From assembly GCA_001898995.1 (NCBI GenBank), contig MKVZ01000009.1, positions 62,001-126,000 on the forward strand: a DNA stretch of 64,000 bases, written 5' to 3'. The notes under the pieces were generated by a model that made no database searches, was not told where the DNA came from, and saw only the letters and a program-made list of their open reading frames with translations. Position numbers and translations under genes: made by a program. Of this stretch, positions 28,647-37,653 are shown one piece after another. Source of the stretch: Rhizobiales bacterium 63-22 (GTDB taxonomy: Bacteria; Pseudomonadota; Alphaproteobacteria; Rhizobiales; Rhizobiaceae). Every line of letters starts with the position of its first letter. Within the stretch, counting starts at the first letter, position 1.

Positions 28647-29746
28647 CGATGGCGACGATCAAGGCCGATTTCCACGCTTCGGCGACGAGTTCCGGCCACC
28701 AGACCGCTCCGCTTCCCGTCACCTGGTCGCTGGCGACAGCGGCCGGGTTGACGGTGGCCTGCCTTGCGGCCGCAGTTCTGGCGGGATCGACGGTCGCGCC
28801 GCTCATGCTCGAACAGCAGCGCTGGGTCGTTCCGCTGGCATTCGGCGTTGTCGTGCTTCTGATCCTCGCCGTTCCTATCCTGCGCGCGCTGCGCATGGCC
28901 GGCGACAGCCGGCGTGCGTGGCGGGCGGCGCAATATGTGCATGCCCGGCACAGCGCCGCCGACGCCCGGCATCATGCCTTCACTGCAATGGGCGTGGCCG
29001 GGTTTCTGCTGCCCTGCCTCGCCGTACTGACCTTCATCACCATCAACGACGCCATCGTCTACAAGACCTTCCTGCGCGGCGACATCATTCTCGTCAGCCT
29101 CGGCGATATATCGCGGGCGTTTCTGGTCAATATCGGCATCGCCGTTTCAGCGCAGATACTGTCAATGGCGCTCGGCCTCGTCCTTGCCATGGGAAGGCTC
29201 CTGCGCGGGCCGAGCTTCGCGCTCATTCGCGGCCTCTGCACCTGCTATGTCGATATTTTCCGCAGCCTGCCGGCGATCGTGATCATCTATCTGGTGTGCT
29301 TCGGCGTGCCGCTGATGGGGATTCCCGTGATCAGCGAAGGCGACCCGATGCTCTATGCGGTCATCGCCCTGTCCCTGACCTACGCCGCCTATAACGGCGA
29401 ACAGTTTCGCGCCGGTATCCAGGGCATCCACCACAGCCAGATTTCCGCCGCCCAGTCGCTCGGCATTCCCGCCGGCTCGATCTTCCGTCTCGTCATCCTG
29501 CCGCAGGCGCTGCGCCGCATCGCCGGGCCGATGCTCGGCAACTTCATCGCCTTGCAGAAGGATACGGCGCTGGTCAACATCGTCGGCATCGTGGACGCCT
29601 TCACACAGGCCAAGATCTATTCGGCCAATTACTACAATCTCTCCTCGATAACGGTCGTCTGCATTCTCTTCATCGTCATCACGATCCCGCAGACCCGGCT
29701 GGTGGATTACCTCGTGTCCCGCGCGGACAACAAGCGGAGCCGATGA
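28643..29746 (+). CDS. ABC transporter permease, polar amino acid (HisM/GlnP) type
   Basis: The 367-residue permease has an N-terminal extension of ~110 residues with two extra helices (LATAAGLTVACLAAAVLAG and WVVPLAFGVVVLLILAVPIL) before the usual five-helix domain. It also carries the EAA-type loop (ISAAQSLGIPAGSIFRLVILPQALRRIAGPMLGN). The start ATG at 28643 overlaps the binding-protein stop. A single permease gene implies a homodimeric channel. Confidence 0.87.
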   Translation: MTMATIKADFHASATSSGHQTAPLPVTWSLATAAGLTVACLAAAVLAGSTVAPLMLEQQRWVVPLAFGVVVLLILAVPILRALRMAGDSRRAWRAAQYVHARHSAADARHHAFTAMGVAGFLLPCLAVLTFITINDAIVYKTFLRGDIILVSLGDISRAFLVNIGIAVSAQILSMALGLVLAMGRLLRGPSFALIRGLCTCYVDIFRSLPAIVIIYLVCFGVPLMGIPVISEGDPMLYAVIALSLTYAAYNGEQFRAGIQGIHHSQISAAQSLGIPAGSIFRLVILPQALRRIAGPMLGNFIALQKDTALVNIVGIVDAFTQAKIYSANYYNLSSITVVCILFIVITIPQTRLVDYLVSRADNKRSR

Positions 29747-29747
29747 C

Positions 29748-30497
29748 ATGACGCGACCGTTTCTTGAGCTGAAAGGCATCGGCAAGTCCTACGACACGGT
29801 GCGGGTCATCGACGGCGTCGATCTCGAAATCCCCCTTCACGCGGTGGTCTGCCTGATCGGTGCGTCCGGGTCCGGAAAATCGACGCTGCTGCGTTGCCTC
29901 AACGGACTGGAGGAGATTCAGGAAGGAGAGATCACGCTCGACGGCGAGGTCATTTCGGGCCGTGGCGTCAACCATGTGGCGTTGCGCCGGCGCATCGGCA
30001 TGGTGTTCCAGAGCTACAATCTCTTTCCCCACATGTCCGTGCTGCGCAACTGCACGGTCGCGCCGGTAACGACCGGCGCGTGCGGCGAAGCCGAGGCCGA
30101 GGAACGCGCGCTCGCCATGCTGGAGCGCGTCGGCATGCGCGAAAAGGCGTCCGCGTTTCCCGACCAGCTTTCCGGCGGCCAGCAGCAGCGCGTGGCGATC
30201 GCGCGCACCATGATCATGCAGCCGCAGGTGCTGCTTCTCGACGAAATCACCTCGGCGCTCGATCCCGAACTCGTCATTGAGGTGCTGGATCTGGTCCGCG
30301 AACTGGCGAAGCAGGGCATGACCATGCTCCTGACCACGCATGAAATGAGCTTCGCGCGTGAAATCTCGGACAAGGTGTGTTTTCTGAGCAAGGGCAGGAT
30401 TCTGGAGGAAGGACCGCCGGAGCAGATATTCGGCGCGCCGCGGGAAGCGGCGACGCAGGCCTTTCTGCGCAGAGTCACCGCAGCCGGGAGACTGTGA
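29748..30497 (+). CDS. ABC transporter ATP-binding protein, polar amino acid (GlnQ) type
   Basis: The 249-residue ATPase has Walker A GASGSGKST, the signature LSGGQQQRVAIARTM, Walker B VLLLDEITSALDPELV and H-loop LLTTHEMSFAREI, all typical of GlnQ/HisP. It starts one base after the permease stop codon and completes the importer linked to ADC1. Confidence 0.92.
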   Translation: MTRPFLELKGIGKSYDTVRVIDGVDLEIPLHAVVCLIGASGSGKSTLLRCLNGLEEIQEGEITLDGEVISGRGVNHVALRRRIGMVFQSYNLFPHMSVLRNCTVAPVTTGACGEAEAEERALAMLERVGMREKASAFPDQLSGGQQQRVAIARTMIMQPQVLLLDEITSALDPELVIEVLDLVRELAKQGMTMLLTTHEMSFAREISDKVCFLSKGRILEEGPPEQIFGAPREAATQAFLRRVTAAGRL

Positions 30498-30573
30498 CGC
30501 GCATCGCGACTCTTGGCTGTAGCCAACGGGGATAGTAGATATTGCTCGTAGAAATGGGGAATCAAGGAAAAGC

Positions 30574-31242
30574 ATGTTGGAAGTGCGCGATAAAGCCACC
30601 AGATCCGATGAGCGTTTCAGCGATCGGGCCTATAATATCCTGCTCGACCGCCTCGTGCGCATGCATTACCAACCCCTGCAACCCCTCAACGAACGCGAAC
30701 TGACGGTCGAACTCAATATCGGCCTCGCACCGATCCGGGAAGCGTTGCGGCGTCTCGAAGGCGAACATCTCGTGTCGATCTATCCGAGGCGCGGCATTTT
30801 CTCCGCCGAGATCGGCCTGCGTGATCAGCAGTCGATCAAGGAAGTCCGCATGGAGATCGAAGGGCTGGCGGCGCTTCTGGCCGCGCTGCGCGGAACGCCG
30901 GAAGAACACGAGAAACTCGTCGCCATGGCGGACGCCCTTGTGCAGGAGACCGACATTGCGCGGCAGATCGCCGGCGACGCGGAAATCCACAGCACCATCT
31001 ACAGGATGGCGCGCAACTCTTACCTCGAAGTCATGCTGAAGCAGAATTTCAATCTGGCGCTGAGGCTCTGGTATTTCTGCAATCAGAACTCACCCGCGAA
31101 GAGCCCGGAGACCGTCGATCACCGTTCACTGGTCGGGGCGATCCGCGACGGCGAGGCGGAAACGGCGCGCATGATCATGCGTGAGCATGTGGCGCACGAT
31201 TCCGACCGGGTGCGCGACCTCCTGTTCAAAAGCGTGAGCTGA
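30574..31242 (+). CDS. GntR-family regulator with FCD domain
   Basis: The 222-residue protein has a winged helix (residues ~10-75: LLDRLVRMHYQPLQPLNERELTVELNIGLAPIREALRRLEGEHLVSIYPRRG) and an all-helical FCD domain (residues ~85-215) with conserved metal/ligand residues (EIHSTIY, HRSLVGAIRDG, MREHVAHD). FCD regulators sense carboxylates and amino acid derivatives. It follows the ADC1 importer operon by 76 bases on the same strand, so it probably regulates it; its own operator may be the inverted repeat at 26893-26924. Confidence 0.85.
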   Translation: MLEVRDKATRSDERFSDRAYNILLDRLVRMHYQPLQPLNERELTVELNIGLAPIREALRRLEGEHLVSIYPRRGIFSAEIGLRDQQSIKEVRMEIEGLAALLAALRGTPEEHEKLVAMADALVQETDIARQIAGDAEIHSTIYRMARNSYLEVMLKQNFNLALRLWYFCNQNSPAKSPETVDHRSLVGAIRDGEAETARMIMREHVAHDSDRVRDLLFKSVS

Positions 31243-31366
31243 CAGGCCACCCGGCCATTCTCCCGTAAGGCGACACGAAGCGATCCTGTCCTGTTTCAGG
31301 AGTCGGGGGCACCCGTCTGCCTGTTCTTCCGCGCGTCCGCGTTTCAGAGGACTGGCCTCGCGTAAA

Positions 31367-31411
31367 ATTTCATACCGTCAATGATATGAAATATTGACAT
31401 CAAAATTTCAT
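31367..31411. promoter_or_regulatory. Operator cluster upstream of ADC2 (three half-sites, 19-bp period)
   Basis: ATTTCAT at 31367-31373, ATGAAAT at 31386-31392 and ATTTCAT at 31405-31411 alternate in orientation and are each 19 bases apart. A perfect -35 box TTGACA (31394-31399) sits between the second and third half-sites, so a bound regulator would cover the promoter. The same half-site pair recurs at 19-base spacing at 32219, 38456 and 38634. Confidence 0.6.
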
Positions 31412-31455
31412 TTGTGTGAATGTTGTAGCTGTGGAACTCGCACAAAGGCAAACGC

Positions 31456-32151
31456 ATGTCCCAGAAATCCTACACCATTCCGCAATACGCGCCCCTCTAT
31501 CAGGCCCCGCCTTTCGACTATAAGGCCTTCAGCAAGGTGAGCGTCTATTGCCGCGTCGATGAAGCGGCCATCCGCGCCGCGCTTCCGGCCGAATTCGAGC
31601 CGCGCGGCGACGTAATCGAATTCTTCATCATGGACGTTCCGGCCGGCGGCTCGCTCGGTGCCTACGCCGAGGGCGGCGTGGTCGTGCCGATGAGCTACAA
31701 GGGCCGTCCCGGTGGTCACGTCCTCTACGAAATCGTCACCAACGACGACTCGATGGCGGTCGGCCGCGAAGTCTGGGGCTATCCCAAGAAAATGGGCACC
31801 GTCGACTGGAACGTCGATGGCGACGCCGTCAAGGCCCGCCTGTCGCGCCGCGGAACGGCGCTGATCGAGATTGATTTCAAGGCCGATGGCTCGTCGCTCG
31901 AAAAGCCGGTTTTGCAGCCGCGCTTCCAGACCCGCATCATTCCCTCCCCGGAAAGTGCGACCATCGAGACGCAGGTCATCGAAAACACGCTCGGCCGTTT
32001 TTCCATCGTGCGCCAGGCGACCGGCTCGGCCGAGATCAAGCTCGGCGGCGCAGCCAGCGATCCCTATTCGGAACTGAATATCCGCGAAGTGATCGGCGCC
32101 GAATTCATCGTCGCCGACTTCGAACTGGCCTTCGGCAAGATCGTCGGCTGA
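31456..32151 (+). CDS. Acetoacetate decarboxylase family protein 2 (ADC2)
   Basis: The 231-residue product keeps the ADC core GGHVLYEIVTNDDSMAVGREVWGYPKKMGTV with the lysine pair K111-K112 at the Schiff-base site, as in true acetoacetate decarboxylase. It could therefore decarboxylate a 3-oxo acid or perform related imine chemistry. It diverges strongly from ADC1 and ADC3, so the three are not recent duplicates. It lies directly upstream of a Liv-type importer operon. A GC-rich hairpin (32161-32181) follows the stop. Confidence 0.82.
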   Translation: MSQKSYTIPQYAPLYQAPPFDYKAFSKVSVYCRVDEAAIRAALPAEFEPRGDVIEFFIMDVPAGGSLGAYAEGGVVVPMSYKGRPGGHVLYEIVTNDDSMAVGREVWGYPKKMGTVDWNVDGDAVKARLSRRGTALIEIDFKADGSSLEKPVLQPRFQTRIIPSPESATIETQVIENTLGRFSIVRQATGSAEIKLGGAASDPYSELNIREVIGAEFIVADFELAFGKIVG

Positions 32152-32160
32152 CAGAAATCG

Positions 32161-32181
32161 CGGCGCGCCGCTGGCGCGCCG
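32161..32181 (+). terminator. GC-rich hairpin after ADC2
   Basis: CGGCGCGCC (32161-32169) pairs with GGCGCGCCG (32173-32181) around a 3-base loop. It lacks a T-run, so it may terminate weakly or protect the 3' end of the ADC2 mRNA ahead of the separate promoter at 32219-32244. Confidence 0.35.
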
Positions 32182-32218
32182 TCTCACCGCAGGCAGCCCT
32201 TCGCACAGGATCACATAT

Positions 32219-32244
32219 ATGAATATTTGAAATCATAATTTCAT
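32219..32244. promoter_or_regulatory. Operator upstream of the Liv-type importer operon
   Basis: ATGAATA (32219-32225) and ATTTCAT (32238-32244) are 19 bases apart, as in the ADC2, SDR and ADC3 promoters. Inside lies a tight inverted repeat TGAAAT-CATA-ATTTCA (32228-32243). Confidence 0.55.
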
Positions 32245-32308
32245 ATACGTGTTGAAGACTGCCGTTTTTCGTGCCACAAAACCCACAACCACAAAACAGG
32301 GGATACTA

Positions 32309-33424
32309 ATGAAAGTCAGTCATACCATTCTTTCCGCCGTTCTGATGCTGTTTGCAACGAGCGCTTTCGCCGGTGACATCGTGATCGGCGGCAGCGCGCC
32401 CATGTCCGGCGCGGAGGCTCAATTCGGCCAGTCGCAGATCGACGGCGCGCAGCTCTATTTCGACCAGCTCAACGAAAAGGGCGGCATCAACGGTCACAAG
32501 ATCGTCTTCCGTCCTCTCGACGACCGCGCAGATCCGCGCCAAGGCACGCTGATCGCCCAGCAGTTCTGCGATGACAGTGACGTTGTGGGTGTCATCGGCC
32601 ATATGGACAGCGGCGTCACCATGCCCGCGCTCGACATTTATTCCGATTGCGGAATGCCTCAGGTCGTACCCGCCACCAATCCGGAGATAACCAAGCGCGG
32701 GTTCAAGACCATCGTGCGTGCGGTCGCCAACGATTTCGTGCAGGGCGCTGTACCCGCCAGATATGCCGCCCACCAGCTTCACCTGAAGACCGCGGTGCTG
32801 GTACATAACAAGACCACGTTCGGCGAGGGTATCGCCGACGTCTTCAAGAAGAATTTCGAGGAGAACGGCGGCAAGGTGCTCGAAACCTTCGGCGCCAATC
32901 CCGACGACATCGACTTCTCCGCGCTCATCGCCGAAATCAAGCTCAAGAATCCCGATGTGGTCTATATGGGCGCGAGCATGCCGCAGCTTGCCCTGTTCCT
33001 CAAGCAGATGCGCCAGCAAGGTGTGAAGGCTCAGTTCATCGGGCCTGACCTGGGCCTCACGCCGGATTTTATCACCCAGGCCAGCCCCGCCTTCGCGGAA
33101 GGCGCGTTGATGACGTTCCAGCTACCGCCCTATGATTCCTCGCCGGAACTGAAGGAGTTCACCGCCCGCCATCAGGCCCGCTTCGGACGTGCCCCCGGAC
33201 CTTACGCAGCGGTCGGCTACATCGATGCGCAGGTCATGGCCGCCGCGATTGAAAAGGCGAAAGAGCCGACCCGCGAAGCGGTTCTCTCTCAGTTGCGCGG
33301 CATCAAGGTCGACACGCTGCTCGGCCCCGTAACGTTCGACAAAAACGGCGAGAATAAGAACGCGCCGATCTATCTCTACGTAGTGAAGAACGGCAAGTTC
33401 GAACTGGTCAAGGACAAGGACTGA
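32309..33424 (+). CDS. ABC transporter substrate-binding protein, branched-chain amino acid (LivJ) type
   Basis: The 371-residue protein has a signal peptide (MKVSHTILSAVLMLFATSAFA, cut before GDIVIGGSAPMSG) and the family-6 binding fold (GAQLYFDQLNEKGGINGHKI, VVGVIGHMDSGVTMPALDIY). Family-6 proteins bind branched-chain amino acids, amides, urea or aromatic and short carboxylic acids. The upstream TTG-initiated extension from 32249 is not used because the ATG at 32309 follows CAGGGGATACT and starts the signal peptide. It is the first gene of a full five-gene importer. Confidence 0.88.
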   Translation: MKVSHTILSAVLMLFATSAFAGDIVIGGSAPMSGAEAQFGQSQIDGAQLYFDQLNEKGGINGHKIVFRPLDDRADPRQGTLIAQQFCDDSDVVGVIGHMDSGVTMPALDIYSDCGMPQVVPATNPEITKRGFKTIVRAVANDFVQGAVPARYAAHQLHLKTAVLVHNKTTFGEGIADVFKKNFEENGGKVLETFGANPDDIDFSALIAEIKLKNPDVVYMGASMPQLALFLKQMRQQGVKAQFIGPDLGLTPDFITQASPAFAEGALMTFQLPPYDSSPELKEFTARHQARFGRAPGPYAAVGYIDAQVMAAAIEKAKEPTREAVLSQLRGIKVDTLLGPVTFDKNGENKNAPIYLYVVKNGKFELVKDKD

Positions 33425-33554
33425 CCGTCCAGTTCTCCCGGCCAGTTCCCGCGGATCGGGCGAGAAGCCCGGTCCGCCGCCATCGGCGGATCTTTGCGAA
33501 ATCGGTTTCGCATTCGGATTCGGGTCCTGAGCCCTGTCATAAAGGCGGATTTCC

Positions 33555-34517
33555 TTGCTCGACTATTTTCTGCAACAATGTGTCTTCGCACTGGCCATCG
33601 GTGCCATCTACGGGCTGATCGCGCTCGGCTATACGATGGTCTACGGCGTGATGCGGCTGATCAATTTCGCCCATGGCGAGTTCTTCATGCTCGGACCCTA
33701 TGTCTACACCTTCATCCTCAGCGGCGCGGCCGGCGCAGGCGGAATCGCGCCCATCCTCGGCCCCGTGCTGGGCCCCGTTGTGGCCATCGTCGTCACCTTC
33801 GTCGCAGTCGGCCTGCTCGGCGTCGCCGTCGAGCGCTTCGCCTATCGCCCGCTGCGCGCCTATGGCCGTCTCGCGCCGATGCTCAGCGCGCTTGGCATGT
33901 CCATCGTGCTGCAAAGCGCCGTGCGCGTCATCGCCGGGCCGCAGCCGATCCATTTCCCGGCCATCGTGCCGGACTCGCCCATCGCCGCACTCAGCGGCAT
34001 GGTCTCCACCGTGCAGGTGGGCATCCTGATCTCCGCCGTCGTGCTGATGCTCGGGCTGCATCTCTTCATCAACGGCACGCAGTTCGGCATCTGGATTCGC
34101 GCGGCCTCGGAAAGCTGGACCACGTCGAGCCTGCTCGGCATCCGCGTCAACCGCGCCGTCAGCCTCGTCTTCTTCGTCGGCCCCGGCCTCGGCGCGATGG
34201 CGGGCATCATGTACGCCTCCTATTACGGCATCATGCAGCCGACCATGGGCAGCGTGATCGGCATGAAGGCCTTCACCGCGGCCATTCTAGGCGGCATCGG
34301 CTCCATTCCCGGCGCGATGCTGGGCGGCTTCCTCCTCGGCGCGATCGAGGTGTTCGGCACCGCCTTCCTGCCCATCATCTCGGGCGGCGTGATCGGCACC
34401 GAATATCGCGACGTCTTCGCCTTCGCGGTCCTGATCCTCGTTCTCCTCTTCAAGCCCGCCGGCCTGCTCGGCGAGACGATCTCCGAGGAAACGACCGTCG
34501 CAAAGAAGGACTATTGA
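33555..34517 (+). CDS. ABC transporter permease, LivH type
   Basis: The 320-residue permease begins with MLDYFLQQCVFALAIGAIYGLIALGYTMVYGVMRLINFAHGEFFM, the invariant LivH opening. It is initiated at TTG (33555) behind AAGGCGGA. It has about eight helices and the FTAAILGGIGSIPGAMLGG segment near the ATPase contact. It works with LivM to form the channel. Confidence 0.9.
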   Translation: MLDYFLQQCVFALAIGAIYGLIALGYTMVYGVMRLINFAHGEFFMLGPYVYTFILSGAAGAGGIAPILGPVLGPVVAIVVTFVAVGLLGVAVERFAYRPLRAYGRLAPMLSALGMSIVLQSAVRVIAGPQPIHFPAIVPDSPIAALSGMVSTVQVGILISAVVLMLGLHLFINGTQFGIWIRAASESWTTSSLLGIRVNRAVSLVFFVGPGLGAMAGIMYASYYGIMQPTMGSVIGMKAFTAAILGGIGSIPGAMLGGFLLGAIEVFGTAFLPIISGGVIGTEYRDVFAFAVLILVLLFKPAGLLGETISEETTVAKKDY

Positions 34518-34519
34518 TC

Positions 34520-35515
34520 ATGACGCAATCGCTTTTCGCGCGTCGGGCGGGGTTGCTGGCCATTCTCGCGGCCTGCGTCGCCCTGCTGATCTTCGTACCG
34601 CACCTGCCGACCTATTATGTGCGCATCGCCGACAGCATCCTGATCTACATCATCCTCGCCGTCGGCCTCAATCTGGTGGTCGGCTATGCGGGCCTGCTCG
34701 ATCTGGGCTTCATCGCCTTCTACGCCGTGGGGGCCTACGCCTATGCGCTTTTGGCGAGCGGCCAGTTCGACATCCATCTGCCCTTCATCGTCATCCTGCT
34801 GATCGGAGCGCTCGCCGGCGCGGTGGCGGGGGTGCTACTGGGCTTTCCGGTGCTGAAGCTCCGGGGCGACTATCTCGCCATCGTCACGCTCGGCTTCGGC
34901 GAGATCATCCGCATCATGATCAACAACGCCGACCGCCTGACCAACGGGCCGCAGGGCATCGCCGGCCTCGACCGCGCCAGCCTGTTCGGCCTGCCGCTGA
35001 CCAGCCCGGTGAATTTCTACTGGCTGCTGCTGCCGCTCGCCTTCCTCATCTGCGCCGGCGTCTATGCGATGGAGCGCTCCATCCTCGGCAAAGCCTGGCG
35101 GGCGCTGCGCGAGGATCAGGACGTGGTGCGGGGGCTCGGCATCAACACCACCATGCTGAAGCTGTTCGCCTTCGCGCTCAGCGCCTCGATCGGCGGCGCG
35201 GGCGGGGTGATCTTCGCCTCGTTCCAAAAATTCGTGAGCCCCGAAAGCTTCACCTTTCAGGAATCGCTGCTGATCGTTCTCATCATCATCATCGGCGGGG
35301 TGGGCAACATCATCGGCGTCATCGCCGGCGCTTTCGTGCTGGTCATCCTGCCCGAGGCGCTGCATTTCGCCGCGCAATATCGCCTGCTGATCTATGGCGT
35401 CGTGCTGGTCACGGTCATCGTGCTGCGCCCCGGCGGCCTTGTCTCCCCCCGCTTCAATGTCGGCTTCATCCTTCGGAAGGTTCGGACCCTATGGCTCTCG
35501 TCCTCGAAAACGTAA
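34520..35515 (+). CDS. ABC transporter permease, LivM type
   Basis: The 331-residue permease shows the LivM pattern IILAVGLNLVVGYAGLLDLGFIAFYAVGAYAYALL, then LKLRGDYLAIVTLGFGEIIRI and the ALREDQDVVRGLGINTTMLKLFAFALSA loop. It starts 2 bases after the LivH stop and its last 25 bases overlap the LivG start. Confidence 0.9.
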   Translation: MTQSLFARRAGLLAILAACVALLIFVPHLPTYYVRIADSILIYIILAVGLNLVVGYAGLLDLGFIAFYAVGAYAYALLASGQFDIHLPFIVILLIGALAGAVAGVLLGFPVLKLRGDYLAIVTLGFGEIIRIMINNADRLTNGPQGIAGLDRASLFGLPLTSPVNFYWLLLPLAFLICAGVYAMERSILGKAWRALREDQDVVRGLGINTTMLKLFAFALSASIGGAGGVIFASFQKFVSPESFTFQESLLIVLIIIIGGVGNIIGVIAGAFVLVILPEALHFAAQYRLLIYGVVLVTVIVLRPGGLVSPRFNVGFILRKVRTLWLSSSKT

Positions 35516-36315
35516 GCAAGCATTTCGGTTCGCTGGTCGCGATCGACAAACTGTCGCTCTCCTTCGACAAGGGCGGGATCTATTCGATCATCGGCCCCAA
35601 TGGCGCGGGCAAGTCCACGGTGGTCAACATGATCGCCGGCTCCTACAGCACGACGTCGGGCGCGATCGTGCTGAACGGAGAACAGATCAACGGCCTGCCC
35701 AAATATCGCGTGGCGCGCAAGGGCGTCGCGCGCACCTACCAGAACCTACGCCTGTTCGACGCCATGACGGTGCTGGAAAATCTCGAGGTCTGCTTCTTTC
35801 CGCAGTCCCGCTTCGGCGCGCTCAGGCATGAACGGACCATCGGCAAGCGCGAGCGGCTCGAGATCTGCCATGCCTGCCTCGAAAAATTCCACCTCGCGGA
35901 CGTGGCCGAAGCCCATGCGGGCGATCTGCCCTATGGCCGCCAGAAGATATTGGAGCTGGCGCGCGCCTTCGTCACCGAAGCGCCCATCGTGCTTCTGGAC
36001 GAGCCGGCGGCGGGGCTGAACCATACCGAGACGAAGGACATGACGGCGATGATCGCCAGCCTCCGGAGTCCCGACCGCGCGATCATCCTCGTCGAGCACG
36101 ACATGGACATGGTCATGACCATCTCCGACCGCATCGACGTGCTCAACTATGGCAAACTGCTCTATTCCGGCGCGCCCGAGGCGGTGCGGACGAACCAGAG
36201 CGTGCAGGAGGCTTACCTTGGAACCACGGAAGAACTCGACAGCATCCGCAAGCTTGCTGAAAGTCGCGGGTCTGAAGGCCGGCTACGCGCGAACGCAGGT
36301 ATTGTTCGGCATTGA
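35491..36315 (+). CDS. ABC transporter ATP-binding protein, LivG type
   Basis: The 274-residue ATPase has Walker A GPNGAGKST, the LivG-type signature LPYGRQKILELARAF, Walker B IVLLDEPAAGLNHTE and H-loop VEHDMDMVMTISDRI. The last ~33 residues lie within the overlap with LivF and are not typical of the family, so a C-terminal tail has been read through into the LivF frame. Confidence 0.9.
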   Translation: MALVLENVSKHFGSLVAIDKLSLSFDKGGIYSIIGPNGAGKSTVVNMIAGSYSTTSGAIVLNGEQINGLPKYRVARKGVARTYQNLRLFDAMTVLENLEVCFFPQSRFGALRHERTIGKRERLEICHACLEKFHLADVAEAHAGDLPYGRQKILELARAFVTEAPIVLLDEPAAGLNHTETKDMTAMIASLRSPDRAIILVEHDMDMVMTISDRIDVLNYGKLLYSGAPEAVRTNQSVQEAYLGTTEELDSIRKLAESRGSEGRLRANAGIVRH

Positions 36316-36955
36316 CCTCGAGGTCCGCTCGGGCGAAATCGTCACCATGATCGGCGCGAACGGCGCGGGCAAGACCTCGACGCTGCGCTCGATCTCCGGC
36401 CTCACGCAGATCTATGGCGGCTCCATCGAATTCAAGGGCCAGCCGCTCAAGGGCCTGCCGCCGGAGGAGATCACCCGGCTCGGCCTCGGCCATTGCCCGG
36501 AGGGTCGCCAGATCCTGCAACGGCTGACGGTGGAGGAAAACCTGCGCGCCGGCTATATCGCCGGGCGCGGGCGCAGCTTCGACGACATCCGCACCGAGGT
36601 CTACGACATGTTCCCGGTGCTGAAGGAGCGCCGCCATTCGCTGGCCAGCCGCATGAGCGGCGGGCAGCAGCAGATGCTGGCCATCGGCCGCTCGCTGATG
36701 GCGACGCCGGAGCTTCTGATGCTGGACGAGCCGTCGCTGGGCCTCGCGCCCAAGATCATCAATCAGATTTTCGAGATCATCATCACGCTGTCCAAGGCCG
36801 GCATCAGCCTGATCGTGGTGGAGCAGAACGCCAGCGTGGCGCTGGAGATCGCCGACTACGCCTATGTCATGGACGCCGGGCGCTGCACGGTGGAAGGCGG
36901 GGCGCATAACGTGCTCAACGACCCGGTTCTCCAGGCCGCTTATCTCGGCGGCTGA
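36218..36955 (+). CDS. ABC transporter ATP-binding protein, LivF type
   Basis: The 245-residue ATPase has Walker A GANGAGKTS, the signature MSGGQQQMLAIGRSL, Walker B LLMLDEPSLGLAP and H-loop VVEQNASVALEIADYAYVM. The start is taken as TTG at 36218 because AGGAGG (36206-36211) lies 6 bases upstream; the ATG at 36149 would add 23 Arg/Cys-rich residues that are not LivF-like. It overlaps LivG by 98 bases. Confidence 0.88.
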   Translation: MEPRKNSTASASLLKVAGLKAGYARTQVLFGIDLEVRSGEIVTMIGANGAGKTSTLRSISGLTQIYGGSIEFKGQPLKGLPPEEITRLGLGHCPEGRQILQRLTVEENLRAGYIAGRGRSFDDIRTEVYDMFPVLKERRHSLASRMSGGQQQMLAIGRSLMATPELLMLDEPSLGLAPKIINQIFEIIITLSKAGISLIVVEQNASVALEIADYAYVMDAGRCTVEGGAHNVLNDPVLQAAYLGG

Positions 36956-36982
36956 GGCGAAATCGCCTCCACGTCACAACTA

Positions 36983-37009
36983 CGACGAAGGCATGGCTTG
37001 CCTTCGTCG
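36983..37009 (+). terminator. Hairpin after livF
   Basis: CGACGAAGGCA (36983-36993) pairs with TGCCTTCGTCG (36999-37009) around TGGCT, an 11-bp perfect stem. A T-run is absent, but the place, 27 bases after the livF stop and before the XRE gene, suits termination or 3'-end protection. Confidence 0.5.
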
Positions 37010-37035
37010 CCATGAATTGCTTAATGCATTATATC

Positions 37036-37048
37036 ATTTCATTGAAAT
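37036..37048. promoter_or_regulatory. Palindrome upstream of the XRE-cupin regulator gene
   Basis: ATTTCA-T-TGAAAT is a perfect 13-base palindrome, 15 bases before the regulator start. It uses the same half-sites as the operators at 31367, 32219, 38456 and 38634, but joined head to head instead of 19 bases apart. Autoregulation is likely. Confidence 0.5.
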
Positions 37049-37063
37049 TGCGACCTCATAATC

Positions 37064-37648
37064 ATGTCCGATTCCAGCAAGTCCGACGCGCAGCGCGATC
37101 ACGTCGGCGCCGCGCTTCGCGAGCTGCGGCGATCCCGCCGCATCACGATCCAGCAGCTCGCCAAGGCGCTCAACCGCTCGTCCGGCTATATCAGCCAGCT
37201 CGAGCGTGGGCTTTCGCAGCCGACGCTGAAGGATCTCTACGCCGCCTGCACGATCTTCGGCGTGCCGATGAGCTGGTTCGTCGACCTTGAGGACCGCAAC
37301 GCCGGCAACGAGCGCGAGAAGGAATTCATCGTGCGCGGCGGGCAGCGCCGCTTCATGCTGCACGAGGGCGCGCGCACGGAACTCCTGACGCCGCAGCTCG
37401 ATTCCGACGTCGAATTCATGATCTCGACCTATGAGCCGGGGCTGGAGACGGAGCTGAAGAACGTGCCGACCCCCGGCGCGGAATATGGCTATATCCTCAA
37501 GGGCACGCTGGAATTGTGGATCGACGAGGAGAAATTCGTGCTGAACGAGGGCGACAGCTATCGTTTCAGCCGCTCCTCGACCTATCACTCCCGCAATCCG
37601 TCGCTGACCGAGCCGACCGTCATCATCTGGGTCGGCGTTTATAAATAA
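37064..37648 (+). CDS. XRE-family regulator with C-terminal cupin domain
   Basis: The 194-residue protein has an HTH-3 domain (residues ~15-70: ALRELRRSRRITIQQLAKALNRSSGYISQLERGLSQPTLKDL) and a cupin domain (residues ~115-192: YEPGLETELKNVPTPGAEYGYILKGTLELWIDEEKFVLNEGDSYRF). Such regulators, for example PuuR and similar proteins, sense small metabolites through the cupin and control catabolic operons. It sits at the centre of the ADC2-Liv-SDR-ADC3 block, and its promoter carries the shared half-sites, so it is the best candidate to bind them. Confidence 0.87.
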   Translation: MSDSSKSDAQRDHVGAALRELRRSRRITIQQLAKALNRSSGYISQLERGLSQPTLKDLYAACTIFGVPMSWFVDLEDRNAGNEREKEFIVRGGQRRFMLHEGARTELLTPQLDSDVEFMISTYEPGLETELKNVPTPGAEYGYILKGTLELWIDEEKFVLNEGDSYRFSRSSTYHSRNPSLTEPTVIIWVGVYK

Positions 37649-37653
37649 CAGCC

